Source: Halomonas sp. (GTDB lineage: Bacteria; Pseudomonadota; Gammaproteobacteria; Pseudomonadales; Halomonadaceae). From it: 64,000 bases of DNA. The notes below the pieces were generated by a model that saw nothing but the letters and a program-made list of their open reading frames with translations, searched no databases and was not told the origin of the DNA. The DNA is taken from assembly GCF_011050415.1 (NCBI RefSeq), contig NZ_DRFS01000019.1:1-64000 (forward strand), in the 5' to 3' direction. This document shows, one piece after another, positions 25,678 through 35,687 of the stretch (positions within the stretch are counted from its first letter, which is position 1; every line of letters starts with the position of its first letter). Both the position numbers and the translations under genes were made by a program.

Positions 25678-26280
25678 TTAGAGTGCTCCGGTTAACAGCT
25701 GCGCCGCAACGGCAAACATCATGATAGCAACTCCCACATCGATTAGCCGCCAAGTAATGGGACGCGCAAGCCACGGAGCTAACCAAGCTCCGCCTAAGGC
25801 TAGCGTGCTAAACCATAGTAGCGAAGCGCTAGCTGCTCCCAGGGCGTAAGCGCCGGGCACAGGTTGCTGAGCGCCCAGCGATCCAATGAGTAGTAGGGTA
25901 TCCAGGTAGACATGCGGATTGAGTAGCGTAACGGCTAAGGCCGCCAGCAGCACCGCGAAAAGCGTACGTGTTTCCCCTTGATTGGCTTGAAGCGCCTGTG
26001 GTCGATAGGCGCGCCGCAGTGCCTGTGTGCCATACCAAAGCAAGAACGCAATCCCACCCCAACGCGCGATAGCCAGCAGCAGTGGGTTCTGAGCTAATAA
26101 ACTGGCCAAGCCGAAAACACCTGCGGTTATGAGCAGGCTATCGCAAACAATGCACAGAAATGCCACCGCTATATGATGTTCACGGCGCAGGCTTTGCGAT
26201 AGCACAAACGCATTCTGAGCACCGATCGCCATAATCAAGCCAATAGATAACAGCAACCCGTTGCTATAACTCTGCCACAT
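25678..26280 (-). CDS. argO: LysE/ArgO-family amino acid exporter
   Basis: A 200-residue inner-membrane exporter of basic amino acids with five to six helices. The family N-terminus GLIMAIGAQNAFVLSQSLRR and the LLNPHVYLDTLLLIG block near residue 120 are both hallmarks of LysE/ArgO. AAGGAAT precedes the start. It is divergent from argP across 120 bases. In E. coli ArgP activates argO in response to arginine (or canavanine) and represses activity with lysine. The conserved pairing supports the same control here. Confidence 0.9.
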   Translation of the reverse strand: MWQSYSNGLLLSIGLIMAIGAQNAFVLSQSLRREHHIAVAFLCIVCDSLLITAGVFGLASLLAQNPLLLAIARWGGIAFLLWYGTQALRRAYRPQALQANQGETRTLFAVLLAALAVTLLNPHVYLDTLLLIGSLGAQQPVPGAYALGAASASLLWFSTLALGGAWLAPWLARPITWRLIDVGVAIMMFAVAAQLLTGAL

Positions 26281-26400
26281 GCTTTATTCCTTTTACTCAT
26301 ACCGCTTAAAAGCGCTAATAACGCTTGATGAAGTAGCAGTTTGCTCAAATCCAAGGTATAAGAAAAACGAATAATGCTGATGCCACATTAGGAGAATTAA

Positions 26401-27288
26401 TTGCTCGACTATAAGCTGTTAGCTGCGTTGGCCGCCGTGGTGGAGCAGGGCGGTTTTGAACGTGCCGCCATACTATTGGGGTTATCACAGTCAGCAGTGT
26501 CACAACGGATCAAACTACTGGAAGCACGGGTTGGCCAACCTGTGCTGGTTCGCGCCACACCGCCTATGCCCACGGCCACTGGCCGTCGCCTTCTCAACCA
26601 TGTGCAGCAGGTGCGTCTGCTTGAGCGTGATTTGCAGGCACAGGTGCCTGGATTGGATGAGGGCGCGCCGGAACGTTTACGCATCGCGATCAATGCCGAT
26701 AGTTTGGCGACATGGTGGGGAGCGGCAGTAGGCGAATTTTGTACCCAGCATCATGTATTGCTCGAGCTGGTCGTTGAAGACCAGGAAGTGGGATTAAAAA
26801 GGATGCGGGCTGGTGAAGTAGCGGGCTGTGTGTGTGCTGCAGAGCAGCCAGTGGCAGGTGCACGAAGTTTACTGTTAGGTGCTATGCGCTATCGAGCATT
26901 GGCAAGCCCAGGCTTCATGGCGTGCTACTTCCCTAATGGCATCAACGTTGAAGCCCTGCTGCGTGCTCCAGCCATTGTCTTCGGTGCCGATGATCAGCTA
27001 CAGCACCGCTATCTTGCGGAGCTTGGCGCAACAAATGACTTCTTTTACCACCTTTGCCCCTCTTCTGAAGGCTTTGTACGGCTTATGCAAGGCGGCTTGG
27101 GCTGGGGATTAGCCCCTGAATTACAGGTTGAGCAGGCGTTAAAGCGCGGTGAGTTAGTCGATTTATTCCCAGAAAGATTCATCGAGGTTCCTCTCTATTG
27201 GCACTACTGGCGTAATGGTGGAACGCTCCTCTCAGGGCTGACCGAGCACCTTCGGCTTGAGGCGCTAAAGGTGCTGGTGCCGCTTTAG
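26401..27288 (+). CDS. argP: LysR-type regulator ArgP/IciA
   Basis: A 295-residue LysR regulator. It has an N-terminal winged helix-turn-helix (ALAAVVEQGGFERAAILLGL, then SQSAVSQRIKLLEARVGQPV) and a two-lobed effector domain. The sequence is ArgP-like at the N-terminus (MLDYKLLAALAAV) and in the RATPPMPTATGRRLLNH linker. Translation starts at a TTG: AGGAG lies six bases before it and no ATG fits the family N-terminus. It is paired divergently with argO. Confidence 0.9.
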   Translation: MLDYKLLAALAAVVEQGGFERAAILLGLSQSAVSQRIKLLEARVGQPVLVRATPPMPTATGRRLLNHVQQVRLLERDLQAQVPGLDEGAPERLRIAINADSLATWWGAAVGEFCTQHHVLLELVVEDQEVGLKRMRAGEVAGCVCAAEQPVAGARSLLLGAMRYRALASPGFMACYFPNGINVEALLRAPAIVFGADDQLQHRYLAELGATNDFFYHLCPSSEGFVRLMQGGLGWGLAPELQVEQALKRGELVDLFPERFIEVPLYWHYWRNGGTLLSGLTEHLRLEALKVLVPL

Positions 27289-27316
27289 TAAACGAATCGC
27301 TTTAGAAAACGCAGGC

Positions 27317-28093
<777 letters not shown>

Positions 28094-28297
28094 TTAGTTA
28101 ACGTTTTATAAGGCGATGGCGCCCAAGGTTGCACTACTGTAAGCAACCTCAGCAGATGCGTTTAGGGCCAGATGGCGTTAGCAAATGTGACATACGCTGT
28201 CCTGTGGATGTATCAATACTGGCCCTATGGCCCCAGGGGGCGAACTCACTAGGCTGGCAAGCACACTATTTCTTACCGGATTTATAAGGTGCTTGCT

Positions 28298-29635
28298 ATG
28301 AATACCAATATTGCGGCTTCACATCCACCGCTAAGTGATGCGGATAATACTTATGTACACGGCCTGGATCGACAGTATGTATTCCACTCCTGGGCACAGC
28401 AAGGCAGTTTGGACCCTATGGTTATCGCAGGCGCGCAAGGGTGCCGCGTGTGGGACTATGCTGGTCGCAGCTATCTAGATTTTAGTAGCCAGCTCGTCAA
28501 TACCAATATCGGCCATCAACATCCTAAAGTGGTGAGCGCGATTCAGGACCAGGCGGCTAGCCTGTGCACCATTGCCCCCGCTCATGCCAACTTAGCCCGC
28601 GGCGAGGCAGCAAAGCGGATTATCAACAAAGCGCCTGCTGGTTTTAATAAAGTGTTTTTTACCAATGCGGGTGCCGATGCCAATGAAAACGCCATCCGCA
28701 TGGCGCGGCTCTATACCGGGCGTACCAAAATACTTTCTGCCTACCGCTCCTACCACGGCAATACCGGATCAGCGATTGCCGCTACCGGTGATTGGCGGCG
28801 GGTGCCCAACGAGTATGCCAGTGGACATGTTCACTTCTTTAACCCCTACCTGTATCGCAGCGAGTTTTGGGCGCGAGATGAGGACGAAGAGTGTGAGCGG
28901 GCGTTAACCCATCTGCGCCGGGTGATTGAGTGCGAAGGTGTAAAGGCGGTCGCCGCTATCTTGCTGGAAACTATTCCCGGTACCGCTGGCGTCCTATTAC
29001 CCCCTAAAGCGTATTTACAGGGTGTCAGGCAGCTTGCCGATGAGTTTGGCATCGTACTAATACTTGATGAAGTAATGGCCGGTTTTGGCCGCACCGGGCG
29101 CTGGTTTGCCTTTGAGCACTATGAAATGGCGCCTGACTTAATTGTCTTTGCCAAAGGGGTCAACTCCGGCTACGTTCCCGCCGGTGGGGTGATTATTTCA
29201 GAGCCGATCTCCCGTTACTTTGATGACCACTTTTTTGTCGGCGGGCTAACCTATTCTGGCCATCCGCTAGCGATGGCGGCGATTGTCGCCACGCTGGACG
29301 CTATGGAAGAAGAGGGCATCGTAGAGAATGCTGACAAAATGGGTAACGGCCCGCTAGCGGAAGGCCTTAAGCACTTGGCTGAGCGCCACGCAGTCATTGG
29401 CGATTGGCGCGGCCTGGGTGTATTTCACGCCCTAGAACTGGTCAGTAACCCTGTGCGAAAAACGCCCCTGCCCGGGCCTGAAGTGTTAAAGCTAAAACAG
29501 CTGTTGATGGAGCAAGGCCTGTTGGTCTTCACTGTTGAAAACCGCATTCACGTGGTGCCGCCGTGTATTGTGACAGCGGATGAAGTGGCAGAGGGCTTGG
29601 CAATCTTGGATCGCGTGCTTGAAAACTATTTTTGA
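28298..29635 (+). CDS. Class III (omega) aminotransferase
   Basis: A 445-residue PLP-dependent aminotransferase of the class III family, which moves an amino group from an omega-amine or amino acid to pyruvate or 2-oxoglutarate. The PLP lysine is in FAKGVNSGYVPAGG near residue 285. The cofactor Asp is in LILDEVMAGFGRTGRW near residue 255, and the phosphate loop is GADANENAIRMAR near 130. The pattern around the lysine resembles taurine/beta-alanine-pyruvate transaminases. ATG 28298 has AAGG upstream; a GTG at 28289 is less likely. It is convergent with the MocR gene, and its role is probably linked to the adjacent amino acid importer (inference). Confidence 0.87.
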   Translation: MNTNIAASHPPLSDADNTYVHGLDRQYVFHSWAQQGSLDPMVIAGAQGCRVWDYAGRSYLDFSSQLVNTNIGHQHPKVVSAIQDQAASLCTIAPAHANLARGEAAKRIINKAPAGFNKVFFTNAGADANENAIRMARLYTGRTKILSAYRSYHGNTGSAIAATGDWRRVPNEYASGHVHFFNPYLYRSEFWARDEDEECERALTHLRRVIECEGVKAVAAILLETIPGTAGVLLPPKAYLQGVRQLADEFGIVLILDEVMAGFGRTGRWFAFEHYEMAPDLIVFAKGVNSGYVPAGGVIISEPISRYFDDHFFVGGLTYSGHPLAMAAIVATLDAMEEEGIVENADKMGNGPLAEGLKHLAERHAVIGDWRGLGVFHALELVSNPVRKTPLPGPEVLKLKQLLMEQGLLVFTVENRIHVVPPCIVTADEVAEGLAILDRVLENYF

Positions 29636-29665
29636 AAGCTACGCTTCATCTACCTGATAACAAGC

Positions 29666-31153
29666 CTAAGTGCTTAAAGCGTTATCGTAGGCAAGACCCA
29701 GGCGCTGTATGCCTGGGTTGATTCGCTCCATAGCGATGGCGCCAAATCCTAAGCGGAAAAAGCGTCGCGGCGGGGCGGCCTCGAAGAAGTGCTGAAAGCC
29801 AGGTTCGATGAGCACACCTCGTTGAGCCGCGTGCCAGGCAAGGCGCTGGGTATCGATGCTAGCGTCTGCTTCCATCCAGAAGGCACTGGAGCGGGTACTG
29901 CTATGGCTCCGACAGCTAGGCAATGCCTGATTGATCGCAAGCCGCATCGCATCCCGCCGACGGTCAATCTCTTCCACATGCAGCTTTAAATAGCGCTCGT
30001 AATAGCCCTGGGAAATAAATTGCGCTAACTGGTGCTGCAACGCGGCGGGCGGGTGGCGGTACATCATGCGGCGTAGTGCGCGTAGCTCATCAATTAACTC
30101 AGGGTCCGCTACCACGTAGCCCATTCGCAGCCCAGGTGAGAGAGCTTTGGATAAGCTGCCCATATAAATAATCCGCGCACTCTGCGCACTGGCTTTAAGT
30201 GCCGGTAGTGCAAATTGATCGCCGTGTATCTCGGCGTCGTAGTCATCCTCAATCACAATTTGGTCGCGATGGGGGAGTTGTGCCAGCAGGGCATCACGCC
30301 TAGCCCTGCTCATGGTGACGCCCGTCGGTACCTGATGACTCGGCATCACATAGAGATAGTCACACTGCTCAGTGTTCTCCAGGCGCATTCCTTCTGCATC
30401 CACCGCCTGATACTGCACGTTGGCGCCGCGGTGGGAAAACACATTCATGGCTTCGCGATAACCGGGCGACTCTAACGCAACGCGCGTCCCTCGATGACAC
30501 AACAGTTGCGCAATCAAGTAGAGCGCATTTTGCGTGCCCATGGTGATGAGGATCTCCTCTGGTCGAGCAAAGATGCCCCGGCGCGGCAAAATACGTTTGC
30601 GCAGTTGCTCAATGAGTAAAGGGTCATCCTGGTCAATCCGATCTCGCAGCCATGGCTTATCCCGCTGTGAACTTAATAGACGTCTGGATACATCACGCCA
30701 CTGTGCGAGAGGAAAGAGCCGAGTATCTAATTGCCCATAAATAAATGGATACGCATACTCGGTCCAATTACCCGGTTTAAGAATGCCTTGGTAGTTAGTG
30801 GGGCGCTGAACAATACGTTTGTGCCAGTTTGGTGCAGTTAATGTGTCGTTACTTCTTTCCGTTAATGTATCCAAAGATGAGTTAAGCGCTAGTTGCGGGT
30901 CGTTATAGTCAGGGTGTAAATAATAACCGCTACGTGGACGGCTAATTAAGTAACCATCTTCAACCAGTTTTTCATAAACAATCGCCACGGTGTTACGGGA
31001 AATGCCTAGCTGTTGGGAAAGTTTACGGCAGGAGGGAAGTGCATCATCGGTGGGCAAGCTACCTAAATGAATCGCTTCAAGCAGCGTGGCACGCAGTTGT
31101 TCTTGCAGGCAGGCTGCGGCATTCGGGTCGACGTCAAGACACAGCGTTGCCAT
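29666..31153 (-). CDS. MocR/PdxR-type PLP-binding transcriptional regulator
   Basis: A 495-residue fusion of a GntR winged helix (residues ~10-80; LPSCRKLSQQLGISRNTVAI) and a fold-type I aminotransferase-like domain. The PLP-binding lysine lies in YMGSLSKALSPGLRMGYV near residue 330, and an Asp in VIEDDYDAEI near 300. MocR proteins use bound PLP and an amino compound to sense metabolites, such as GABA, taurine or PLP itself. GAGGAG precedes the start. It is divergent from the ABC importer genes and convergent with the aminotransferase. Direct repeats typical of MocR operators lie in the shared promoter region. Confidence 0.92.
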   Translation of the reverse strand: MATLCLDVDPNAAACLQEQLRATLLEAIHLGSLPTDDALPSCRKLSQQLGISRNTVAIVYEKLVEDGYLISRPRSGYYLHPDYNDPQLALNSSLDTLTERSNDTLTAPNWHKRIVQRPTNYQGILKPGNWTEYAYPFIYGQLDTRLFPLAQWRDVSRRLLSSQRDKPWLRDRIDQDDPLLIEQLRKRILPRRGIFARPEEILITMGTQNALYLIAQLLCHRGTRVALESPGYREAMNVFSHRGANVQYQAVDAEGMRLENTEQCDYLYVMPSHQVPTGVTMSRARRDALLAQLPHRDQIVIEDDYDAEIHGDQFALPALKASAQSARIIYMGSLSKALSPGLRMGYVVADPELIDELRALRRMMYRHPPAALQHQLAQFISQGYYERYLKLHVEEIDRRRDAMRLAINQALPSCRSHSSTRSSAFWMEADASIDTQRLAWHAAQRGVLIEPGFQHFFEAAPPRRFFRLGFGAIAMERINPGIQRLGLAYDNALST

Positions 31154-31223
31154 CCAATACTCCTCATTCAGATAAGCTCTTCCTCACTTTAATCTAAGCA
31201 TCTTTCGTGCCAGTTCTATGTTG

Positions 31224-31253
31224 GCCAACTGTCCTTTTACTTTACGCCAACTG
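31224..31253. promoter_or_regulatory. Direct repeats, putative MocR operator
   Basis: GCCAACTG occurs at 31224-31231 and again at 31246-31253, 22 bp apart (two helical turns, same face). The first copy overlaps the palindrome TTGGCCAA. MocR regulators commonly bind two direct repeats between divergent promoters, as here between the mocR-like gene and the ABC operon. Confidence 0.55.
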
Positions 31254-31350
31254 GCTCTAATCGAGAGCAGGATAAAAAACTAGGGTGAAGTCACCTTCCA
31301 CATGTAGCCGTTCGGCTATCAATGTTTGTCTACTCTAGGGGTATAAGGTG

Positions 31351-32208
31351 ATGAAGAACTTAGCTGTTTTAACCTCCGTATTAAGCGCTGGTGTTCTTGC
31401 TTTCGGTATGACATTAACGGCCAACGCCGCAGACTTAGCAGAAATAGAGAGCCGTGGTTACCTGAGCGTAGCCACTGAAGATAATTACGCCCCGTTTAAT
31501 TTTATGAGTGGCAGCGACCCCGATGGTTTTATCAAAGATGTATTGATTGAGCTTGAGGAGTACGCTGACTTTGAAGTTCGTCAGGATATTTTGCCGTGGA
31601 CAGGTCTTTTAGCCTCAGTCTCATCAGGCCAATACGATATGGCGCTTACCGGTGCCTCGGTAACAGATGAGCGCCTGCGAGTATTTAACTATGCGCCGCC
31701 GTTTGCCTCTGCCCAGCACTTTTACATCAAGCGGGCGGGCGATGATCGCATCAATAGCATTGAAGATTTGAGTGGTTTAACGCTAGGCGTCCAAGCGGGC
31801 AGCGCGCTGCTTTCGCGTCTGCCAGAACTCGAAGCCATGTTGGAAGAGAGCGGCGGCGAGCTGGGCGAGGTAATGGAGTATGAAGCCTACCCAGAGATCT
31901 ACGCCGATCTTGCCAATGGCCGTGTTGATTACGTGATTAACTCAATCGTGCCGGTGAATGATCTGATCAGTGAACGCCCCGATGTGTTTGAAGCGGGTCA
32001 AGCTGTCTCAGGCCCCGGCTATGTGGCTTGGCCAATGCCTAAAAGCAGCCCTGAACTGCTGGCCTATATCACCGATTTTATGAGCCACCTGCGTGACTCT
32101 GGCCGCTTAGCCGAGCTTCAGGAAGAGTGGTTCGGTGAGTCGTTTGATGACCTACCGACAACCCCCATCACCTCAGTGGAAGAGTTCCATGAAATGGCCG
32201 GTATGTAA
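31351..32208 (+). CDS. Amino acid ABC transporter substrate-binding protein
   Basis: Periplasmic solute-binding protein family 3, about 285 residues, with a signal peptide ending near residue 26 (TLTANA). The fold markers are YLSVATEDNYAPFNF near the mature N-terminus, GFIKDVLIELEEY, and the block YDMALTGASVTDERLRVFNY near residue 100, where the conserved Arg binds the ligand carboxylate. An amino acid or similar zwitterion is expected. The ATG at 31351 is preferred, with an adjacent in-frame GTG at 31348. AGGGG lies nine bases upstream. Confidence 0.92.
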   Translation: MKNLAVLTSVLSAGVLAFGMTLTANAADLAEIESRGYLSVATEDNYAPFNFMSGSDPDGFIKDVLIELEEYADFEVRQDILPWTGLLASVSSGQYDMALTGASVTDERLRVFNYAPPFASAQHFYIKRAGDDRINSIEDLSGLTLGVQAGSALLSRLPELEAMLEESGGELGEVMEYEAYPEIYADLANGRVDYVINSIVPVNDLISERPDVFEAGQAVSGPGYVAWPMPKSSPELLAYITDFMSHLRDSGRLAELQEEWFGESFDDLPTTPITSVEEFHEMAGM

Positions 32209-32221
32209 GGCGTGAACTATA

Positions 32222-32256
32222 ACAGCCGCTCGCCGCATAAACGGTGCAGCGGCTGT
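32222..32256 (+). terminator. Intra-operon hairpin after binding-protein gene
   Basis: ACAGCCGCT pairs perfectly with AGCGGCTGT around a 17-base loop that can form an inner GC stem, followed by GTGTCTTT. It lies between the binding-protein gene and the permeases, where partial termination would leave more binding protein than membrane subunits. Confidence 0.55.
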
Positions 32257-32286
32257 GTGTCTTTATCCAGCGAGTAAGGGGAACGC

Positions 32287-32928
32287 ATGGACAGTAGCGC
32301 ATGGGGACTGCTCATTCAGGGAGCCTGGACAACGCTGTGGATATCCGGCATCTCCATAGCCATCGGTGTGGTAATGGGGTTACTAATCGCTTTGCTCCGA
32401 GTGGCGAAAATCCCTGTTCTGCATCAGTTATTAGGGGTTTATATTAGCCTGGCGCGAGCAACGCCGCTGGTCACACTGGTGCTGTTTATTTTCTTAACTG
32501 CACCTACCATGGGCGTTAATCTAAACCGCAACGTGGCGGGTATTATTGCGTTAACACTTAATACCACCGCCTTTAATGCTGAAATTTGGCGCTCTGCGTT
32601 TAATAACTTCTCGAAAGAGCAGCGCGAAGCTGCGCTGGCGGTTGGCATGACCCCATGGGTCTACTTCCGGCGCATTATGCTGCCGCAAATTACCATCACC
32701 AGCCTACCGGGCTTGGTCAATGAAATGTCGTTTTTAATTAAAGGCAGCCCTGCCATAGCCGTGATCGGCGTGGTCGATTTAACGCGCGTGACCAACCGTA
32801 TTTCCGCGGTTACCTATGACCCTCTGCCACCTATTTTAGCGGCAGCGGCCCTGTATATGCTGATTATCAGTCTGCTGGTATGGCTTCAACGTCTGGCTGA
32901 GCGAAAAGCCAGTCGACTGGCCGTCTAA
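32287..32928 (+). CDS. Amino acid ABC transporter permease (HisM family)
   Basis: A 213-residue inner-membrane permease with five predicted helices. The permease-ATPase coupling loop is REAALAVGMTPWVYFRRIML near residue 118, the EAA motif of binding-protein-dependent importers. AAGGGGA precedes the ATG. It is followed 24 bases later by a second permease, together forming a heterodimeric channel. Confidence 0.92.
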   Translation: MDSSAWGLLIQGAWTTLWISGISIAIGVVMGLLIALLRVAKIPVLHQLLGVYISLARATPLVTLVLFIFLTAPTMGVNLNRNVAGIIALTLNTTAFNAEIWRSAFNNFSKEQREAALAVGMTPWVYFRRIMLPQITITSLPGLVNEMSFLIKGSPAIAVIGVVDLTRVTNRISAVTYDPLPPILAAAALYMLIISLLVWLQRLAERKASRLAV

Positions 32929-32952
32929 CGTGGCCATTTAAGGGGAGCCTCT

Positions 32953-33618
32953 ATGAGCAACTGGGATATTCTTTGGTCGTCGCACGATGTGTTTTTGAAT
33001 GGCTTTTATAACACCTTAAAGCTATTTGGTTTATCCGCCGTAATGGCGTTTATATTAGGCAGCGGGATCGTGTTTTTGTTAGAGGGTTCGCGCCCGCGCT
33101 TAAAAATTCCGCTGCGCATCTTTATTGACGCCATGCGCATGCTGCCGTTTTTGATTCTGGCCTATTTACTCTATTACGGCCTGCCCAGCGCAGGGATTCG
33201 AATGAGTGCCTGGACCGCGGGAATCATCGCCTTGGTGATGTACCACGGGGCTTACTTCGCGGAGATATTGCGCGGCTGCCGCGCTACCTTTGCTCAAGGG
33301 CAAGTCGAGGCGGCAATCGCCCAAGGTTTTTCGCAGCTCAGCATGTTTATGCGCATTATTCTGCCACAGCTGATTTTGAAAACCCGCGGCTTGCTGGGTA
33401 ATCAATTGATCATCTTGCTTAAAGATACCGCCTTCTTAGTGATTATAACGGTACGTGAACTGACGGCGGCGGCGAGCAGCCTGTCGAGTACCTACTTCAT
33501 TCCCATGGAAGCGTTCATTGTGGTTATCGGCTTCTACTGGTTGATCAGTATTGGTTTAGAACTGTTTATTAAATTGATTGGCCGTTTTGGCGCCAAGCGA
33601 GGATTTGAAAATGCCTGA
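32953..33618 (+). CDS. Amino acid ABC transporter permease (second subunit)
   Basis: A 221-residue HisM/GlnP-type permease with about five helices. The EAA loop is [20 protein letters not shown] near residue 117. AAGGGGAG precedes the ATG. Its last eight bases overlap the ATPase gene, showing coupled translation. Confidence 0.92.
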   Translation: MSNWDILWSSHDVFLNGFYNTLKLFGLSAVMAFILGSGIVFLLEGSRPRLKIPLRIFIDAMRMLPFLILAYLLYYGLPSAGIRMSAWTAGIIALVMYHGAYFAEILRGCRATFAQGQVEAAIAQGFSQLSMFMRIILPQLILKTRGLLGNQLIILLKDTAFLVIITVRELTAAASSLSSTYFIPMEAFIVVIGFYWLISIGLELFIKLIGRFGAKRGFENA

Positions 33619-34378
33619 GACAGCCGCTGTCAGTATTCGTAATCTCTCTAAAAGCTTTGATGGGATCGAAGTACTACGGGACGTATCGCTAGATGTGCAG
33701 CCGGGGGAGGTTGTGAGCATTCTAGGTTCGTCAGGGTCTGGCAAATCAACACTGTTACGCTGCATTAACTGGCTGGAAAACCCTGATCGTGGCGATATCC
33801 GCATTGCCGGTGACCGCATTGGGGTGAGCGACAGCGGCAAAGCCATGTCGCGCAGGCAACTGGCCGCCATGCGCGCGCGGTTAGGCATGGTGTTCCAAGG
33901 GTTTAATCTGTGGCCCCACTTAAGCGTATTGCGCAATGTCACCGAGGCGCCTATCCATGTCCAGGGCGTCAGCAAAAAGGCGGCCGAGGAGCGGGCCATG
34001 GCGCTACTTGAGAAAGTCGGCATGGTGGATAAGCGCGATAACTATCCCTACACGCTTTCAGGTGGTCAAAAACAGCGGGTGGCCATTGCCAGAGCGCTCG
34101 CCATGCAACCTAAGGTGATGCTGTTCGACGAGCCTACTTCTGCGCTTGACCCAGAGCTGGTGGGGGAAGTGCTTGGCGTCATCAAAGATCTCTCAAAAGA
34201 GGGCTATACGATGGTGCTAGTCACCCACGAGATGGAGTTTGCACGGGCCGTTTCCGATCAGGTGGTGTTTCTTGATAAAGGCATCATTATCGAAAAATCC
34301 CACCCCAGTGAGTTTTTCGTTAATCCCAAAACAGAGCGAGTGCGGCGCTTTTTGGAAATTGAAGCGCCTGCCGTGTGA
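33611..34378 (+). CDS. Amino acid ABC transporter ATP-binding protein
   Basis: A 255-residue ATPase that powers the importer. It has Walker [10 protein letters not shown] near residue 38, a Q-loop at [10 protein letters not shown], signature LSGGQKQR near 148, Walker [13 protein letters not shown] near 170 and the switch His in VTHEMEFA near 205. All catalytic motifs are intact. The ATG at 33611 overlaps the upstream permease by eight bases. An earlier in-frame start is less likely because the family begins here. Confidence 0.95.
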   Translation: MPETAAVSIRNLSKSFDGIEVLRDVSLDVQPGEVVSILGSSGSGKSTLLRCINWLENPDRGDIRIAGDRIGVSDSGKAMSRRQLAAMRARLGMVFQGFNLWPHLSVLRNVTEAPIHVQGVSKKAAEERAMALLEKVGMVDKRDNYPYTLSGGQKQRVAIARALAMQPKVMLFDEPTSALDPELVGEVLGVIKDLSKEGYTMVLVTHEMEFARAVSDQVVFLDKGIIIEKSHPSEFFVNPKTERVRRFLEIEAPAV

Positions 34379-34458
34379 GCACCTTCAAGGGAGTCATCCA
34401 GGCTGACAGAGTGGGTGCATTGCACTAGACTGAAGAAAATATATACAGGAGGCGCTTT

Positions 34459-34644
34459 ATGAGCACCCCGTTGGATCCGATTGTCAGCGAATTTGAAACT
34501 CAGGAGCAGGCAGACAGCTACCAACGCTGGTTCCGAGAGCGTGTGCAAGACAGCTTAGATGATCCTAGGCCTTCAATCCCCCACGATGATGTCATGGGGG
34601 AGATGCGCGAACTTATCGCTAAGCGCCGCAATGCTGCTAGTTGA
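34459..34644 (+). CDS. PaaA2/stability-determinant type antitoxin
   Basis: A 61-residue acidic protein. It resembles by eye the PaaA2 antitoxin of the PaaA-ParE system: SEFETQEQADSYQRW, then DDPRPSIPHDDVMGEM in the same order and spacing. PaaA2 is an intrinsically disordered, helix-forming antitoxin that wraps around its ParE2 toxin. AGGAGG precedes the ATG at 34459. Its stop lies inside the toxin gene (14-base overlap), the usual antitoxin-first order. No separate DNA-binding domain is visible, so autoregulation might need another partner, as in the three-gene E. coli paaR-paaA-parE locus; no such third gene is seen here. Confidence 0.8.
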   Translation: MSTPLDPIVSEFETQEQADSYQRWFRERVQDSLDDPRPSIPHDDVMGEMRELIAKRRNAAS

Positions 34645-34906
34645 ATGGCGCCCCCAAGCCCGCGAATCGTTGTGGGTGATTCTCGACTATCTCAGCCAAC
34701 GTAACCCTTACGCTGCTGAAGCGCTTTATCAAGCCATTGAAGAAGCGACTGAGGCGCTCCCCCAGCATCCCTACCTGTATCGCCCAGGCCGTGTTGTCGG
34801 TACCAGAGAAGCTGTGGTGCATCCCAACTATATTGTCGTTTACCGCATAGCAGCAGGCTGTATTGAGGTAGTTAATATCCTGCACGCTCGGCAGGAATAC
34901 CCCTAG
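34631..34906 (+). CDS. RelE/ParE-superfamily toxin
   Basis: A 91-residue toxin partner. The ParE pattern is clear: VEWRPQARESLWVILDYLSQ, then NPYAAEALYQAIEEATEAL, then the core LYRPGRVVGTREAVVHPNYI and VVYRIAAGCIEVVNILHARQ at the C-terminus. ParE2-type toxins attack DNA gyrase or replication, whereas RelE types cut mRNA; the HARQ ending fits both. The start at 34631 lies inside the antitoxin gene. The pair follows the ABC operon by about 80 bases on the same strand but is probably its own transcription unit. Confidence 0.85.
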   Translation: MLLVEWRPQARESLWVILDYLSQRNPYAAEALYQAIEEATEALPQHPYLYRPGRVVGTREAVVHPNYIVVYRIAAGCIEVVNILHARQEYP

Positions 34907-34913
34907 CAAATCA

Positions 34914-35675
34914 TTATCCCAACTGCCTTCGCCAGCGGTTCTCAATGGTATCCAGCTCTGCTGGGCCGTAATGGGCATGATGATGCGGCCCGTAGTAGGC
35001 CCATAATTGATCGCCATAGTCGAAGTGCCACCACTCGCTGGGCAGGTTGGTAAAGCCTTGATCTCTCATAGTGTGATAGAGCAAGCGACGGTTATCCCGC
35101 GCCTTATGTTGCTCTGGGGTAAGCATTTCCAGATGCTCGAAATAGTCGCTATGGGAAGCCGGTAGCGCTTCATCAAACAGTGTGCCCATATCTAGCGGTA
35201 GTCCATCGGCATCACATAGCGTGACATCTACTGCACCGCCGGTGAGGTGGGGGCTTGGTGCTAAAGGATCACGGCTAGGGACCGAGACAAACTCTCTTGT
35301 GCGTTCCAGTAGTTCCGCTTCACTAAGGTCAGGATGGCGATGATGGATCGCTTCATGCAGGGTATCAAATAAGTACTGCTGCACTCGCCATGGTCGCCAG
35401 CCGTCCAGTACGATTAAGCCGATCCCATCGGGTAAGCTGCGTGCCGCAGCGAGTAGCGCCCGATAAACCCCCTCACGAACGAAACACTCCGGTATTGCAC
35501 CAGGAATGCCCAGCCGCGCATAGGCGGGGAATACGCTGACTGGTGCCGGGGCGAGGCTCATTGGTACCAGGCGCTCGCCGTTATCTTCGATAGGCGCACG
35601 GCGCAGTTGCTCCCAGCAGGGGGGTGGCTGACTGGGGATAGGCGGCAAAGCCTTCAATAATGTGTTCAAAGGCAT
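34914..35675 (-). CDS. ddpX: VanX/DdpX-like D-Ala-D-Ala dipeptidase (M15)
   Basis: A 253-residue zinc dipeptidase of peptidase family M15D, hydrolysing D-alanyl-D-alanine. The zinc-binding and catalytic residues are in SPHLTGGAVDVTLCD (SxHxxGxAxD motif, near residue 135), with the catalytic Glu and last zinc His in LPSEWWHFDYGD near residue 220. The substrate Arg probably lies in LDGWRPWRVQ. There is no signal peptide, so it is cytoplasmic. The ATG at 35675 is chosen; the longer frame starts at a TTG inside the 13-bp repeats. It is the last gene of the third TRAP operon, an unusual partner for a TRAP system. Confidence 0.88.
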   Translation of the reverse strand: MPLNTLLKALPPIPSQPPPCWEQLRRAPIEDNGERLVPMSLAPAPVSVFPAYARLGIPGAIPECFVREGVYRALLAAARSLPDGIGLIVLDGWRPWRVQQYLFDTLHEAIHHRHPDLSEAELLERTREFVSVPSRDPLAPSPHLTGGAVDVTLCDADGLPLDMGTLFDEALPASHSDYFEHLEMLTPEQHKARDNRRLLYHTMRDQGFTNLPSEWWHFDYGDQLWAYYGPHHHAHYGPAELDTIENRWRRQLG

Positions 35676-35687
35676 CGTGTTATCCAA

